Shown piece after piece: positions 25,530-33,804 of a DNA stretch of 64,000 nt (position 1 is the first letter of the stretch; every line of letters begins with the position of its first letter). Source of the DNA: Curvibacter sp. (GTDB taxonomy: Bacteria; Pseudomonadota; Gammaproteobacteria; Burkholderiales; Burkholderiaceae_C); assembly GCA_020248905.1 (NCBI GenBank), contig JADCGR010000003.1:1-64000 (forward strand). The letters run 5' to 3'. A program made the translations under genes and the position numbers. The notes beneath the pieces were generated by a model that was given only the letters and a program-made list of their open reading frames with translations, was not told the origin of the DNA and did no database searches.

Positions 25530-26141
25530 TCATGCATGCCCCGCATCGGGTGAGAGCATCCAAGCCTGCAAGCCCAGCAGCGAGAGGGCCTTGTCGTAGC
25601 GCTGGGCCACGGGAGTCTCGAAGATCACGGCGGGATCGGCGTGCACGATCAGCCAGCTGTTCTCGCCGATCTCGGACTCGAGCTGGCCCTGGGCCCAGGC
25701 CGAGTACCCCAGCGAAACGAGAACGCGGCTCGGGCCGGCACCCGTCGACAGGGCTTCGAGCACATCGCGCGAGGTAGTCATCTCCAGGCCACCCGGGATC
25801 ATCATGGTCGAGGCGTACACTGTTTCGTGAGGCTCTTCGCCCTGAGGGGGCGGCGTGTTGAGCAAAGCCTCATGCAGCACGAAGCCGCGCTCGGTCTGGA
25901 CCGGCCCGCCGTGGAAGACCGGCGTATCCCTGAGGTCAGCACGGCCTAGCGGCAACTCGACCTTGTCGAACAAGTTCTGTAGCTTGATGTCTGTGGGCTT
26001 ATTGATCATCAGGCCGAGCGCGCCGCGCTCGCTGTGCTCGCACAGGTAGACCACGCTCTTGGCGAAAGTCTCATCGGCCAGACCGGGCATCGCGATCAGA
26101 AAATGATTCGTCAGGTTGATCGGTGCAGAATCATCGGCCAT
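25530..26141 (-). CDS. yqgE: YqgE/AlgH family protein
   Basis: This 203-residue protein matches YqgE/AlgH along its length: NLTNHFLIAMPGLADETFAKSV, YLCEHSERGALGLMINKP and VFHGGPVQTERGFVLH. The biochemical function is not known; AlgH was first described as affecting alginate expression in Pseudomonas. It is the first gene of the minus-strand pyr run, and its ATG lies 20 bases from the divergently read photolyase gene, so promoters must overlap. Confidence 0.92.
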   Translation of the reverse strand: MADDSAPINLTNHFLIAMPGLADETFAKSVVYLCEHSERGALGLMINKPTDIKLQNLFDKVELPLGRADLRDTPVFHGGPVQTERGFVLHEALLNTPPPQGEEPHETVYASTMMIPGGLEMTTSRDVLEALSTGAGPSRVLVSLGYSAWAQGQLESEIGENSWLIVHADPAVIFETPVAQRYDKALSLLGLQAWMLSPDAGHA

Positions 26142-26161
26142 AAGTGAATTTTAACGGTCCC

Positions 26162-27640
26162 ATGGATAAACCCTTAGCCTCCGGTCTGGTCTGGTTCCGC
26201 CGCGACCTGCGGATCGACGACCAGGCCGCCCTGAACCTGGCCCTGCTGCAATGCCGTCAGGTGCATTGCGCCTTCCTTCTGGACCGGGAGATCCTCGATC
26301 CACTGCCCCGGGCGGATCGCCGGGTTGAGTTCATTCTGGCCTGCCTGAGCGAGCTGGACCAGGGCTTGCGCGACCTGGCCGGCCACGAGCACGCCGGCTT
26401 GATCGTGCGCCACGGCCTGGCCAGCGAGGTCCTGCCCGCGCTCGCCCGCGAACTGGGCGTACAGGCGGTTTTTGCGGCCCATGACTATGAGCCACAGGCC
26501 CAGGCGCGCGATGCGCGGGTGCGCGGCGCGCTCGCTGCGGCCGGCATCGCCCTGCAGACCTGCAAGGACCACGTGATCTTCGAAGGCCGCGAGGTTCTGA
26601 CAGGTGGTGGCACACCCTACACCGTGTTCACTCCCTACAAACGCGCGTGGCTCGCCCGCCTGCAACAGCCATTGTCCGTGCACGACTGCGCGCCGCAGGC
26701 CCGGGCCCTGGCGCCCAGACCCGCGGCTTTACGCCAGCCTGTGCCTACCTTGCCTGAGATTGGCTTTGAGGCCAGCAATCTCTCGGCGTTGCGCATCCCT
26801 GCCGGGGCCAGCGGTGCGCGACAGCTGCTCGATGATTTTCTTGGCCGCATGGACCAGTACCATGAGAGTCGCGACTATCCGGCGCTCAAGGGCCCGAGCT
26901 ATCTGGGGGTGCACCTGCGCTTTGGTACGGTCTCCATCCGCCGCTTGGTCACGTTGGCACTGCAGCGCAGTTCCGCCGGCAGCCCCGGCGCGCAGACCTG
27001 GCTGGGGGAGCTGGCGTGGCGTGATTTCTACTTTCAGATCCTCGCCAACTTCCCCCATGTCGACGGGCGCGCTTTTCGGCCAGCCTACGACGCGATCCGA
27101 TGGGAGCAGGGCCCGCAGGCCGAAGCCCGTTACGCAGCCTGGTGCGAAGGGCGCACCGGCTTCCCCATCGTGGACGCCGCCATGCACCAGCTCAACCACA
27201 GTGGCTACATGCACAACCGCCTGCGCATGGTCGCGGGCAGTTTTCTGGTGAAGGATCTTGGGATCGACTGGCGCTGGGGCGAGCGCTATTTCGCCCGGCA
27301 GCTCAACGATTTCGATCTCGCCGCCAACAACGGCGGCTGGCAGTGGGTGGCGTCCAGCGGTTGCGACGCACAGCCGTGGTTCCGCATCTTCAACCCGCTG
27401 AGCCAGAGCCGCAAGTTTGACCCCCAGGGCCGCTTCATCCGGCGCTACCTGCCCCAGCTGGCCGCCCTGCCTGACGCAGCGGTGCACGCCCCCTGGCTGG
27501 CCAGCCCGCTGGAGCTGGCCGCGGCGGGCGTGGTACTGGGGCAGAACTACCCACAGCCTATGGTGAGCCACGAGGAAGCACGCGAGCGCACGCTGGCGCG
27601 CTACGCGGTGGTTAAGAAACCCGATGCGAAAACGCCCTGA
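26162..27640 (+). CDS. phr: Deoxyribodipyrimidine photolyase
   Basis: This 492-residue flavoprotein repairs UV-induced cyclobutane pyrimidine dimers using blue light. The N-terminal antenna domain starts LVWFRRDLRIDDQAAL. The C-terminal FAD domain contains WLGELAWRDFYFQ, MHNRLRMVAGSFLVKDL and LNDFDLAANNGGWQWVASSG, which include the electron-transfer tryptophans and the FAD pocket of class I photolyases. The ATG at 26162 is preferred over a GTG at 26144 because the family begins just before the LVWFRRDLR block. It converges on chpA, with 30 bases between stops. Confidence 0.95.
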   Translation: MDKPLASGLVWFRRDLRIDDQAALNLALLQCRQVHCAFLLDREILDPLPRADRRVEFILACLSELDQGLRDLAGHEHAGLIVRHGLASEVLPALARELGVQAVFAAHDYEPQAQARDARVRGALAAAGIALQTCKDHVIFEGREVLTGGGTPYTVFTPYKRAWLARLQQPLSVHDCAPQARALAPRPAALRQPVPTLPEIGFEASNLSALRIPAGASGARQLLDDFLGRMDQYHESRDYPALKGPSYLGVHLRFGTVSIRRLVTLALQRSSAGSPGAQTWLGELAWRDFYFQILANFPHVDGRAFRPAYDAIRWEQGPQAEARYAAWCEGRTGFPIVDAAMHQLNHSGYMHNRLRMVAGSFLVKDLGIDWRWGERYFARQLNDFDLAANNGGWQWVASSGCDAQPWFRIFNPLSQSRKFDPQGRFIRRYLPQLAALPDAAVHAPWLASPLELAAAGVVLGQNYPQPMVSHEEARERTLARYAVVKKPDAKTP

Positions 27641-27670
27641 TCCGTGCAGCGCAGGCTGCGCGCGCTCCAC

Positions 27671-30600
27671 TCAGACCGGCACAGCCTGGGCGCAGTAGTC
27701 CTTGATGAGCGCGAGCAATTCGTCTTCCGAGTAAGGCTTGCCAAGGTAATGGTCCACGCCGAGCTGCTTGGCATGCTCGAGGTGTTTCTCGGCAATCCGC
27801 GATGTGATCATGATGATGGGCAGATCCCGAAGCTTGGCATCGGCACGGATGTTGCGCGCGAGATCGAAGCCGTCCATACGCGGCATTTCGATGTCGGACA
27901 GCACCACCGCGGGCCGCTCCTGGGCGAGTCGTTCGAGCGCCTGCAGGCCGTCGGCCGCAAGCGCCACGCGGTAGCCTTCGCGGCGCAGCAGACGCTGGGT
28001 GACGCGGCGCATAGTGATGGAGTCGTCCACCACGAGCACCAGGGGCAGTTCGCCGCCGGGGCCAGGCGCCGTGGAATGCTCGCCTGTGGCCGCCTGCGCG
28101 ACCTGCACGAATTGCGCGACGGGTGGCGCCGGTTCGACCCTGCCGCGCTGCAGCTCGTAGGCCTTTTCGCCGTAAACCGTTGCCAGAGCCACCGGGTTGT
28201 AGATCAGCACCACCGCCCCCGAGGCCAGGACCGACATACCAGCCAGGCCCGGAAGACGGGACAACTGCGGCCCGAGGTTCTTCACCAAGACTTCCTGGTT
28301 GCCTAGCACTTCGTCGACGTGCACTGCAACACGCTGGCCCGCGCTGCGCAAGATCACCACGGGCTGGGTCTTGCCACCGTGCTCATGGCTGCGGGCCGAG
28401 GCCTGAAGCAACGCACCAGACCAGAAATAAGGCACGGTCTCGCCACCGTGCTCGATGCTGCCGTTGGCGTAGGCCTGCTCCAACTCGCCACGGGTGATAC
28501 GGCGCACGATCTCAACCAGGTTGGCCGGCACACCGATACTGAGTTCGCCCATGCGCAGCATGATCACCTGCGTCACGGCAGTGGTCAGCGGTAGTATGAG
28601 CTTGAAGCTGGTACCGGAGCCGGCCGTGGTCGAGGTTTCGATGCGTCCGCCCAGGGACTGGACTTCGGAGCGGACCACGTCCATGCCGATGCCGCGTCCC
28701 GCCAGTTCGGTCACGCTGGACGCGGTGGAGAAGCCAGGCATGAAGATCATGTTGGCGGCATCGGCGTCGCTCAGAGACTGCCCCGGCGCAACCAGCCCCA
28801 GCGCAAGCGCCTTCTCGCGGATGCGAGGCAGGTTCAGGCCCGCCCCATCGTCGGTAAAGGTCACCGAGACGTCGTTGCCTTCCTGGTTCAGGCTGATATT
28901 GATCGTACCGGCCGCCGGTTTGCCGGCGGCTTCGCGCTGCTGGGCCGGCTCGATGCCGTGCGCGACCGCATTGCGCAGCATGTGCGCGAAAGCAGGCGCC
29001 ATGCGGTCAAGTACGCCACGGTCGATTTCCATGGAGCCGCCAGTGATATCCAGCCGGACCTGCTTGCCCGCGTCTTTCGCGGCCTGGCGCACCACACCGT
29101 ACAGACGCTCAGAAATACTTTCGAATTCCAGCATGCGCGTGCGCAGCAGGTCGCGCTGCAACTCGCGCGTCTGGCGGGCCTGGGCGATCAGGTCGTCCTC
29201 GGTGCCGCTGATGGTCTGCTGCAGATTGCGCTGCACCGTGGCCACGTCGTTTACCGACTCGGCCATCATGCGGGTGAGTTCCTGCACACGGGTGAAGCGG
29301 TCAAATTCCAGGGGATCGAAGCCCTGGGCGGTGTCCTTGGCTTGCGCCAGTCGCGACTGCATTTGAGACTCGGCCTGCAACTCGACGTCACGCAGGTGGG
29401 TGCGCAGGCGATCCAGATTGGTCGTCAATTCCCCCAGCGAGCCACTGAGCTGACCCAGGCGCTGGTCCAGGCGGCTGCGGGTGATCATGACCTCACCGGC
29501 CTGGTTGACCAGCCGGTCCAGGAGATTGGAGCGCACACGCACGGTCTGGCCCGAGCCAACGCGCGAGGCCTGGGCCACAGCGGGCCGTACGACCGGCGCG
29601 GCGGGCAACACGGGCCGGATGCCCGGTGCCGCCACGGCCAACGTCGCTTCGGTTCTGGATACAGCAGGTGCGGCCGACTCAGCCGCGCCCTGCCCAGGAG
29701 CAGACTTGGCCGGCGCGGCGGGCAACACCGGCCGGATGCCCGGTGCCGCCACGGCCAACGTCGCCTCGGTTCTGGATACAGCAGGTGCGGCCGACTCAGC
29801 CGCGCCCTCCTCAGGAGCAGACTTGGCCGGCGCAGGCGCTGGCTGCGAGGCATAGGAGTCTTGCGCGACGGCGCCATTGCAGAGTTCGTCAAAGACGTTC
29901 TGCAGCCGGTCGTAGCGGGTCAGCATGGGTTCGATCTGGGCCGCCTGGACAAAATCAGCGCCCATCTGCTCAATTACCGACTCAAGCCGGTGCGCCAGCT
30001 CGCCCAGACGCATGGCACCGGCCAGGCGGGCACTGCCCTTGAGGGTGTGCAGCACACGCAACACGTCAAGCCGCGCGTCGCGGTCGTCGGGATGCTCAGA
30101 CCACTGCCGCAGGGCCGACGCCAGCTGGGGCATGAGTTCGTTTGCCTCTTCCTCAAAGACCGGGAAGAGATCCGGGTCGATCACGTCGACCGCGTCGAGA
30201 TCATCGTCGGCATCGTCCCCGGCCACGATCCGGGCTGCGCCGGGCAGGGCCCGGCTGGCCGCTGCGGTCGACAGCGGGGGGGCGACGGCGGCCGGGCGCT
30301 GAGGAGAAGAATCCAGCGCTTCAGGCTTGACGACGGGGCCAGGAGGAGCCAGTGCCTGCGCCGTGAAGTCGAAGCTCAGGTCACCCAGATCAAGCTCGGT
30401 GACCTCAGTACCTGCGGGGTCCTCGGACGCTCCCTCAAGCACGTCCAGCGGCGTGAACTCTGTTTCAACGATGGCCTGCAGCGCCTGGACCAGACCGGCC
30501 TCGGGCGCCTTGAGGAAGCCCGCCGCAAACTGATGCAGCAGGTGCCGGATGTCTTGGGCCGCAGCGACAAAGACACGCGCATGCTCGGGCAGGTTTTGGC

Positions 30601-33600
30601 CGTGCAGCTGCACATGCTGCATGGCCTGCTCCAGGGCCCGGGCGATCTCTGACAGACCCTTGAACCCCACCGTGGCAGAACTGCCGCCCAGCGAATGCGC
30701 CAGGGCAATAACGCTATCCGGAACCGGGTTGTGCAGTTCCAGAACCCATTCATTGAGCTCGTTCTGCAACCGGCGCGACCACTCATCGGCCTCGTTAAGG
30801 TAAACGTTGTACAGGGGAATGCCGATGCGCAGCGAGCCGATGACCTTGACCTGTTCCTCGGCAGGCTCAGGTGCAGACACCAGAGGCGGCGACGTCAGGT
30901 CGTCAATCCCGAAATCTTCGATGCCAGCGGGACGGGTTGATCCCGAATCAAGCAAGGGAGGTTTAGCTTCAAATGCGGCGGTGGACGTGAGGGCCCAGTT
31001 GTTCTCCAAGCCGGGCAGGTCCGGGGTGGGCGCATCGGCGTCGGCCATGCGTGTTGCAGCCCAGTCGTCAGCCGCCGGCTTGGCAACTGCTGGTGGCGGA
31101 TAGGGGCCAGCGAGGTTGGTAGGAGCCCAATCGCTGGCCATGCCGGGTGAGGTGCCCGCAGGTGCCGATGCCGCGGGCGGAACCCAGGCGAGGCTACCAA
31201 AGTCGATGTCACCGATATCTCCCAGCCCGGCGTCAAGGCCAGGGGCTGCAGCGACCCCGGCCGGCTGTGTTTGGCCGGGCAACTGGAAATCGAGCAACTC
31301 GGTCGACTCGAAAACAAGCGGGGGCAGCGACGCCACCGGCTCGGGTGCTGATTCGACCGACAGAGACAGCGGCTGGGCCGCCGGGCGCACAGGCATAGTG
31401 GCAGCGACGGGGGTGGGAACAGCAGCCACGGGCGCCGCAACCCCCGCCGGCAAGGGGAGCAGACGGCCGTCGACGCGCATGGCGTCGGCGGATTGCCGGA
31501 AGGCGGCTGCACTGCGGCCCGCGTCCTGACCGCTGGCGATGGCTTCGACCCACAGGCCCAGGCTCTGGATGGCCGACTGGGAGAGTTCCAGAAGCTCGGG
31601 CAGGGCTGGCTTTTGCTCGGCCAGCCAGCTGTTCATCATCTGCTCCATGGCCCAGGCCGCCTCACCAAACTCGGCGAAACCAACCATGCGGGAACTTCCC
31701 TTGAGGGTGTGGAAAGCACGACGCAGCGTGGTCTGCTGGGCCAGGTCGGCCGGATCCTTGAGCAGGGACGAGACCGCATCGAGGCCGTTGCGCACCACCT
31801 CACGCGCTTCTTCCAGGAAGATGTCGCGCAACTGCGCACCGTCGTCGTCGTCGCTGACAACTGGGGGCGCTGCCTGCATTGCCTTTGCTGCCACCATGGG
31901 CGCAGCAGCGGAGATCGGGGCAGTCGCAGGGACCACGGCAGGCGCGGGAACCGTCGTTGCGGGGGCGTTGATCTGCGGCGTTGGCGCAGGCAAGGCCTGC
32001 TCGCGGTCGCGTCCCATCAGGGGCTTGAACTCTCCCTTCTCCTCGTCATAGACGAAAAGCTTCTTGGCCAGCGCACGCTGGTAGCTCAGCATGTCGATCA
32101 GGAAGCCCAGCGCGCCCAGGCTGTTGCCGAACCTCTCGAAGACATCCGAACGCGCGACGTCTTCCTCGATCGTGTCGACCAGGAACTTCTCCACGGTATC
32201 ACGCATGCGCACCGTGGCGAGCGAGGCTTGGTCCAGTCCGAGCACCGAGAACACGCCGCGCATCTGGGCGAGCTGGTTGGGGACGTCGTTCAGCGGCTGC
32301 TTGTCCTTGGGGTTGCGGAAGAAGGTGTCCAGGGATTTCTCGATCTCGGTGAGACCGGTACGAAGCTCCTCGACCACGCTGCCCATGGTCTGACGGTCGC
32401 TGACCCGGCGGTAGAGATCCTCCATCCAGGGCTCCAGCGGCTCGGGCTGCCCCCCCGAAACCACATGGTCAAGACGCCTCGCCAGCCGGTCACTGCGATC
32501 CTGCATATGGGTTTCGGTGGGGTCCATGTCCTCATAGGCGGCGTCGAGGTACAGGATGGAGGTCGCGACCTCCATGGCCACGGGCGTGGTCGGGGGCTCG
32601 GCCGAACGCACGGTCTGGTCCACGGCCTTGAGCAGCGCACGAGCCAGTTCGCGGTTCTCCGGATTCAGCTTGAGCAGAGACTCGCCCACCTGGGTGAACT
32701 GCTCGGAGACGACCTTGAGACGGTTGGTGTCCCCACCGGAAAGTGCGGACCAGGTCTCGGTCGCGGTTGCGATGCGTTTGCGAGCCTGCACCAGAACAGC
32801 CGGGTCGAAACGCCCGTACTGCGGCTTATCGTAGCTGACCGGGCGCGACTGGCTCAGGCCGTAGGCCAGCCTGACCGCCGCCAGCACCGGGGCCTTTTGC
32901 GGGTCGGCTGGCGCAGCCTGGGCGCAGAAAAAGAGCAGGTCCTGCGCGAGGCGATCAGACACCTCCGCCGAGCCCTTGGCCAGGCTCGCGTACTGCATCA
33001 GCACGCGCGAAGCGGCGCGCTTGACATAGACGTCTGCAGGACAGAGCTTGAGTGCCAGCGCTTCGAAATACGCTGCGGCGATTTTCCAGAAAGCCCGGGC
33101 TTCCAGCTGCGCCTGACCCGCCGCAAGGCCGAGGCAGACGTCACGCAGGGCCTGCGCCGAGCTGAGGTTGCCCGTCTTGATCACCTTGAGCACCGCCGCG
33201 TCAAGCTGCGCACGCACGCCTGCCTCATAGGTCAGGGGAGCCGCCGGGGCCGGCACATCGACATCGATCCAGCGCCACGCATGCGTCCAAAGCTCGGCCG
33301 GGTGGATACGTTCCTCACCCAAAAGCTCGCGCACATCGCGGTACTGCGGAAAAAGGGCCACCGTCGATGCCGGCTTTCCACGAAGCACGCTTTCGAGGAA
33401 CTCCACCAGGGCAAAGCTGACGCGCTCGACCTTGGTCGCCGCGTCTTCGCTGCACGATTCGGGCCGCTCGACGAACTTCTGCGCGAGCGCCTCCATGGAG
33501 CGCAGCACCTTGGCAGGCTCTGCCAAACCGATTATCTCCAGCGCGCCGACCGCCTGGTGCAACTGCTGGCGCGCAATCCGCAACTGACTGCCATCGAGCG

Positions 33601-33766
33601 ACTCAAGGTCCGAACCTCGGGCGAGATCGGCGTCGCGCACGAACCGGCGTATCGCCTTGTTCGCGCCATCGAGCGACTTGCGCAGTTCTTCGAGCACCCA
33701 GGCCAAGGGGCCCAGATCGTTGAGCTGCTGATCGTTGTCGCTATTGGCGGCTGCGAGAGCTTGCAT
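27671..33766 (-). CDS. chpA: Hybrid chemotaxis-type kinase ChpA/PilL
   Basis: This 2031-residue protein is the central kinase of the Pil-Chp twitching system. It has several Hpt-like modules: degenerate ones near residues 30-100 and 470-560 (the latter with no phosphorylatable His), FHTLKGSSRMVG near 680, AHSLGGSSATVG near 1020 (the usual Lys is Gly) and LHTLKGSARLAG near 1235. A kinase dimerisation region and HATPase domain follow (HMLRNAVAHGIE near 1600), then a CheW-like domain (about 1710-1850) and a C-terminal receiver (LVVDDSITMRR near 1910, phospho-acceptor Asp in VVLSDIEMPRMDG). Residues of about 1310-1390 contain a near-perfect 39-residue tandem duplication. It ends the pilGHIJ-chpA operon. 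It should phosphorylate PilG and PilH to control pilus extension and retraction or cAMP. Confidence 0.93.
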   Translation of the reverse strand: MQALAAANSDNDQQLNDLGPLAWVLEELRKSLDGANKAIRRFVRDADLARGSDLESLDGSQLRIARQQLHQAVGALEIIGLAEPAKVLRSMEALAQKFVERPESCSEDAATKVERVSFALVEFLESVLRGKPASTVALFPQYRDVRELLGEERIHPAELWTHAWRWIDVDVPAPAAPLTYEAGVRAQLDAAVLKVIKTGNLSSAQALRDVCLGLAAGQAQLEARAFWKIAAAYFEALALKLCPADVYVKRAASRVLMQYASLAKGSAEVSDRLAQDLLFFCAQAAPADPQKAPVLAAVRLAYGLSQSRPVSYDKPQYGRFDPAVLVQARKRIATATETWSALSGGDTNRLKVVSEQFTQVGESLLKLNPENRELARALLKAVDQTVRSAEPPTTPVAMEVATSILYLDAAYEDMDPTETHMQDRSDRLARRLDHVVSGGQPEPLEPWMEDLYRRVSDRQTMGSVVEELRTGLTEIEKSLDTFFRNPKDKQPLNDVPNQLAQMRGVFSVLGLDQASLATVRMRDTVEKFLVDTIEEDVARSDVFERFGNSLGALGFLIDMLSYQRALAKKLFVYDEEKGEFKPLMGRDREQALPAPTPQINAPATTVPAPAVVPATAPISAAAPMVAAKAMQAAPPVVSDDDDGAQLRDIFLEEAREVVRNGLDAVSSLLKDPADLAQQTTLRRAFHTLKGSSRMVGFAEFGEAAWAMEQMMNSWLAEQKPALPELLELSQSAIQSLGLWVEAIASGQDAGRSAAAFRQSADAMRVDGRLLPLPAGVAAPVAAVPTPVAATMPVRPAAQPLSLSVESAPEPVASLPPLVFESTELLDFQLPGQTQPAGVAAAPGLDAGLGDIGDIDFGSLAWVPPAASAPAGTSPGMASDWAPTNLAGPYPPPAVAKPAADDWAATRMADADAPTPDLPGLENNWALTSTAAFEAKPPLLDSGSTRPAGIEDFGIDDLTSPPLVSAPEPAEEQVKVIGSLRIGIPLYNVYLNEADEWSRRLQNELNEWVLELHNPVPDSVIALAHSLGGSSATVGFKGLSEIARALEQAMQHVQLHGQNLPEHARVFVAAAQDIRHLLHQFAAGFLKAPEAGLVQALQAIVETEFTPLDVLEGASEDPAGTEVTELDLGDLSFDFTAQALAPPGPVVKPEALDSSPQRPAAVAPPLSTAAASRALPGAARIVAGDDADDDLDAVDVIDPDLFPVFEEEANELMPQLASALRQWSEHPDDRDARLDVLRVLHTLKGSARLAGAMRLGELAHRLESVIEQMGADFVQAAQIEPMLTRYDRLQNVFDELCNGAVAQDSYASQPAPAPAKSAPEEGAAESAAPAVSRTEATLAVAAPGIRPVLPAAPAKSAPGQGAAESAAPAVSRTEATLAVAAPGIRPVLPAAPVVRPAVAQASRVGSGQTVRVRSNLLDRLVNQAGEVMITRSRLDQRLGQLSGSLGELTTNLDRLRTHLRDVELQAESQMQSRLAQAKDTAQGFDPLEFDRFTRVQELTRMMAESVNDVATVQRNLQQTISGTEDDLIAQARQTRELQRDLLRTRMLEFESISERLYGVVRQAAKDAGKQVRLDITGGSMEIDRGVLDRMAPAFAHMLRNAVAHGIEPAQQREAAGKPAAGTINISLNQEGNDVSVTFTDDGAGLNLPRIREKALALGLVAPGQSLSDADAANMIFMPGFSTASSVTELAGRGIGMDVVRSEVQSLGGRIETSTTAGSGTSFKLILPLTTAVTQVIMLRMGELSIGVPANLVEIVRRITRGELEQAYANGSIEHGGETVPYFWSGALLQASARSHEHGGKTQPVVILRSAGQRVAVHVDEVLGNQEVLVKNLGPQLSRLPGLAGMSVLASGAVVLIYNPVALATVYGEKAYELQRGRVEPAPPVAQFVQVAQAATGEHSTAPGPGGELPLVLVVDDSITMRRVTQRLLRREGYRVALAADGLQALERLAQERPAVVLSDIEMPRMDGFDLARNIRADAKLRDLPIIMITSRIAEKHLEHAKQLGVDHYLGKPYSEDELLALIKDYCAQAVPV
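29593..29832 (-). repeat. 117-bp tandem repeat inside chpA (two copies)
   Basis: Two adjacent copies of a 117-base unit differ at only a few bases. They begin at about 29593 and 29710 and encode two copies of a 39-residue Ala/Pro-rich segment (A-K-S-A-P ... I-R-P-V-L-P-A-A-P). The unit is a multiple of three, so copy-number change would keep the frame. It lies in the linker between the last Hpt module and the kinase dimerisation region. Confidence 0.9.
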
Positions 33767-33804
33767 CGCTTGGAGGCTCCTGCGTGGGACGGACCCTGGA
33801 GGGA

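Noticed and set aside
29593-29832. CRISPR-like repeats
   Set aside because: There are only two directly adjacent 117-bp copies within a coding frame, without spacers.
29481-30652. Long plus-strand frames opposite chpA
   Set aside because: They are antisense shadows of a gene whose minus-strand frame is fully explained by Hpt, kinase, CheW and receiver domains.
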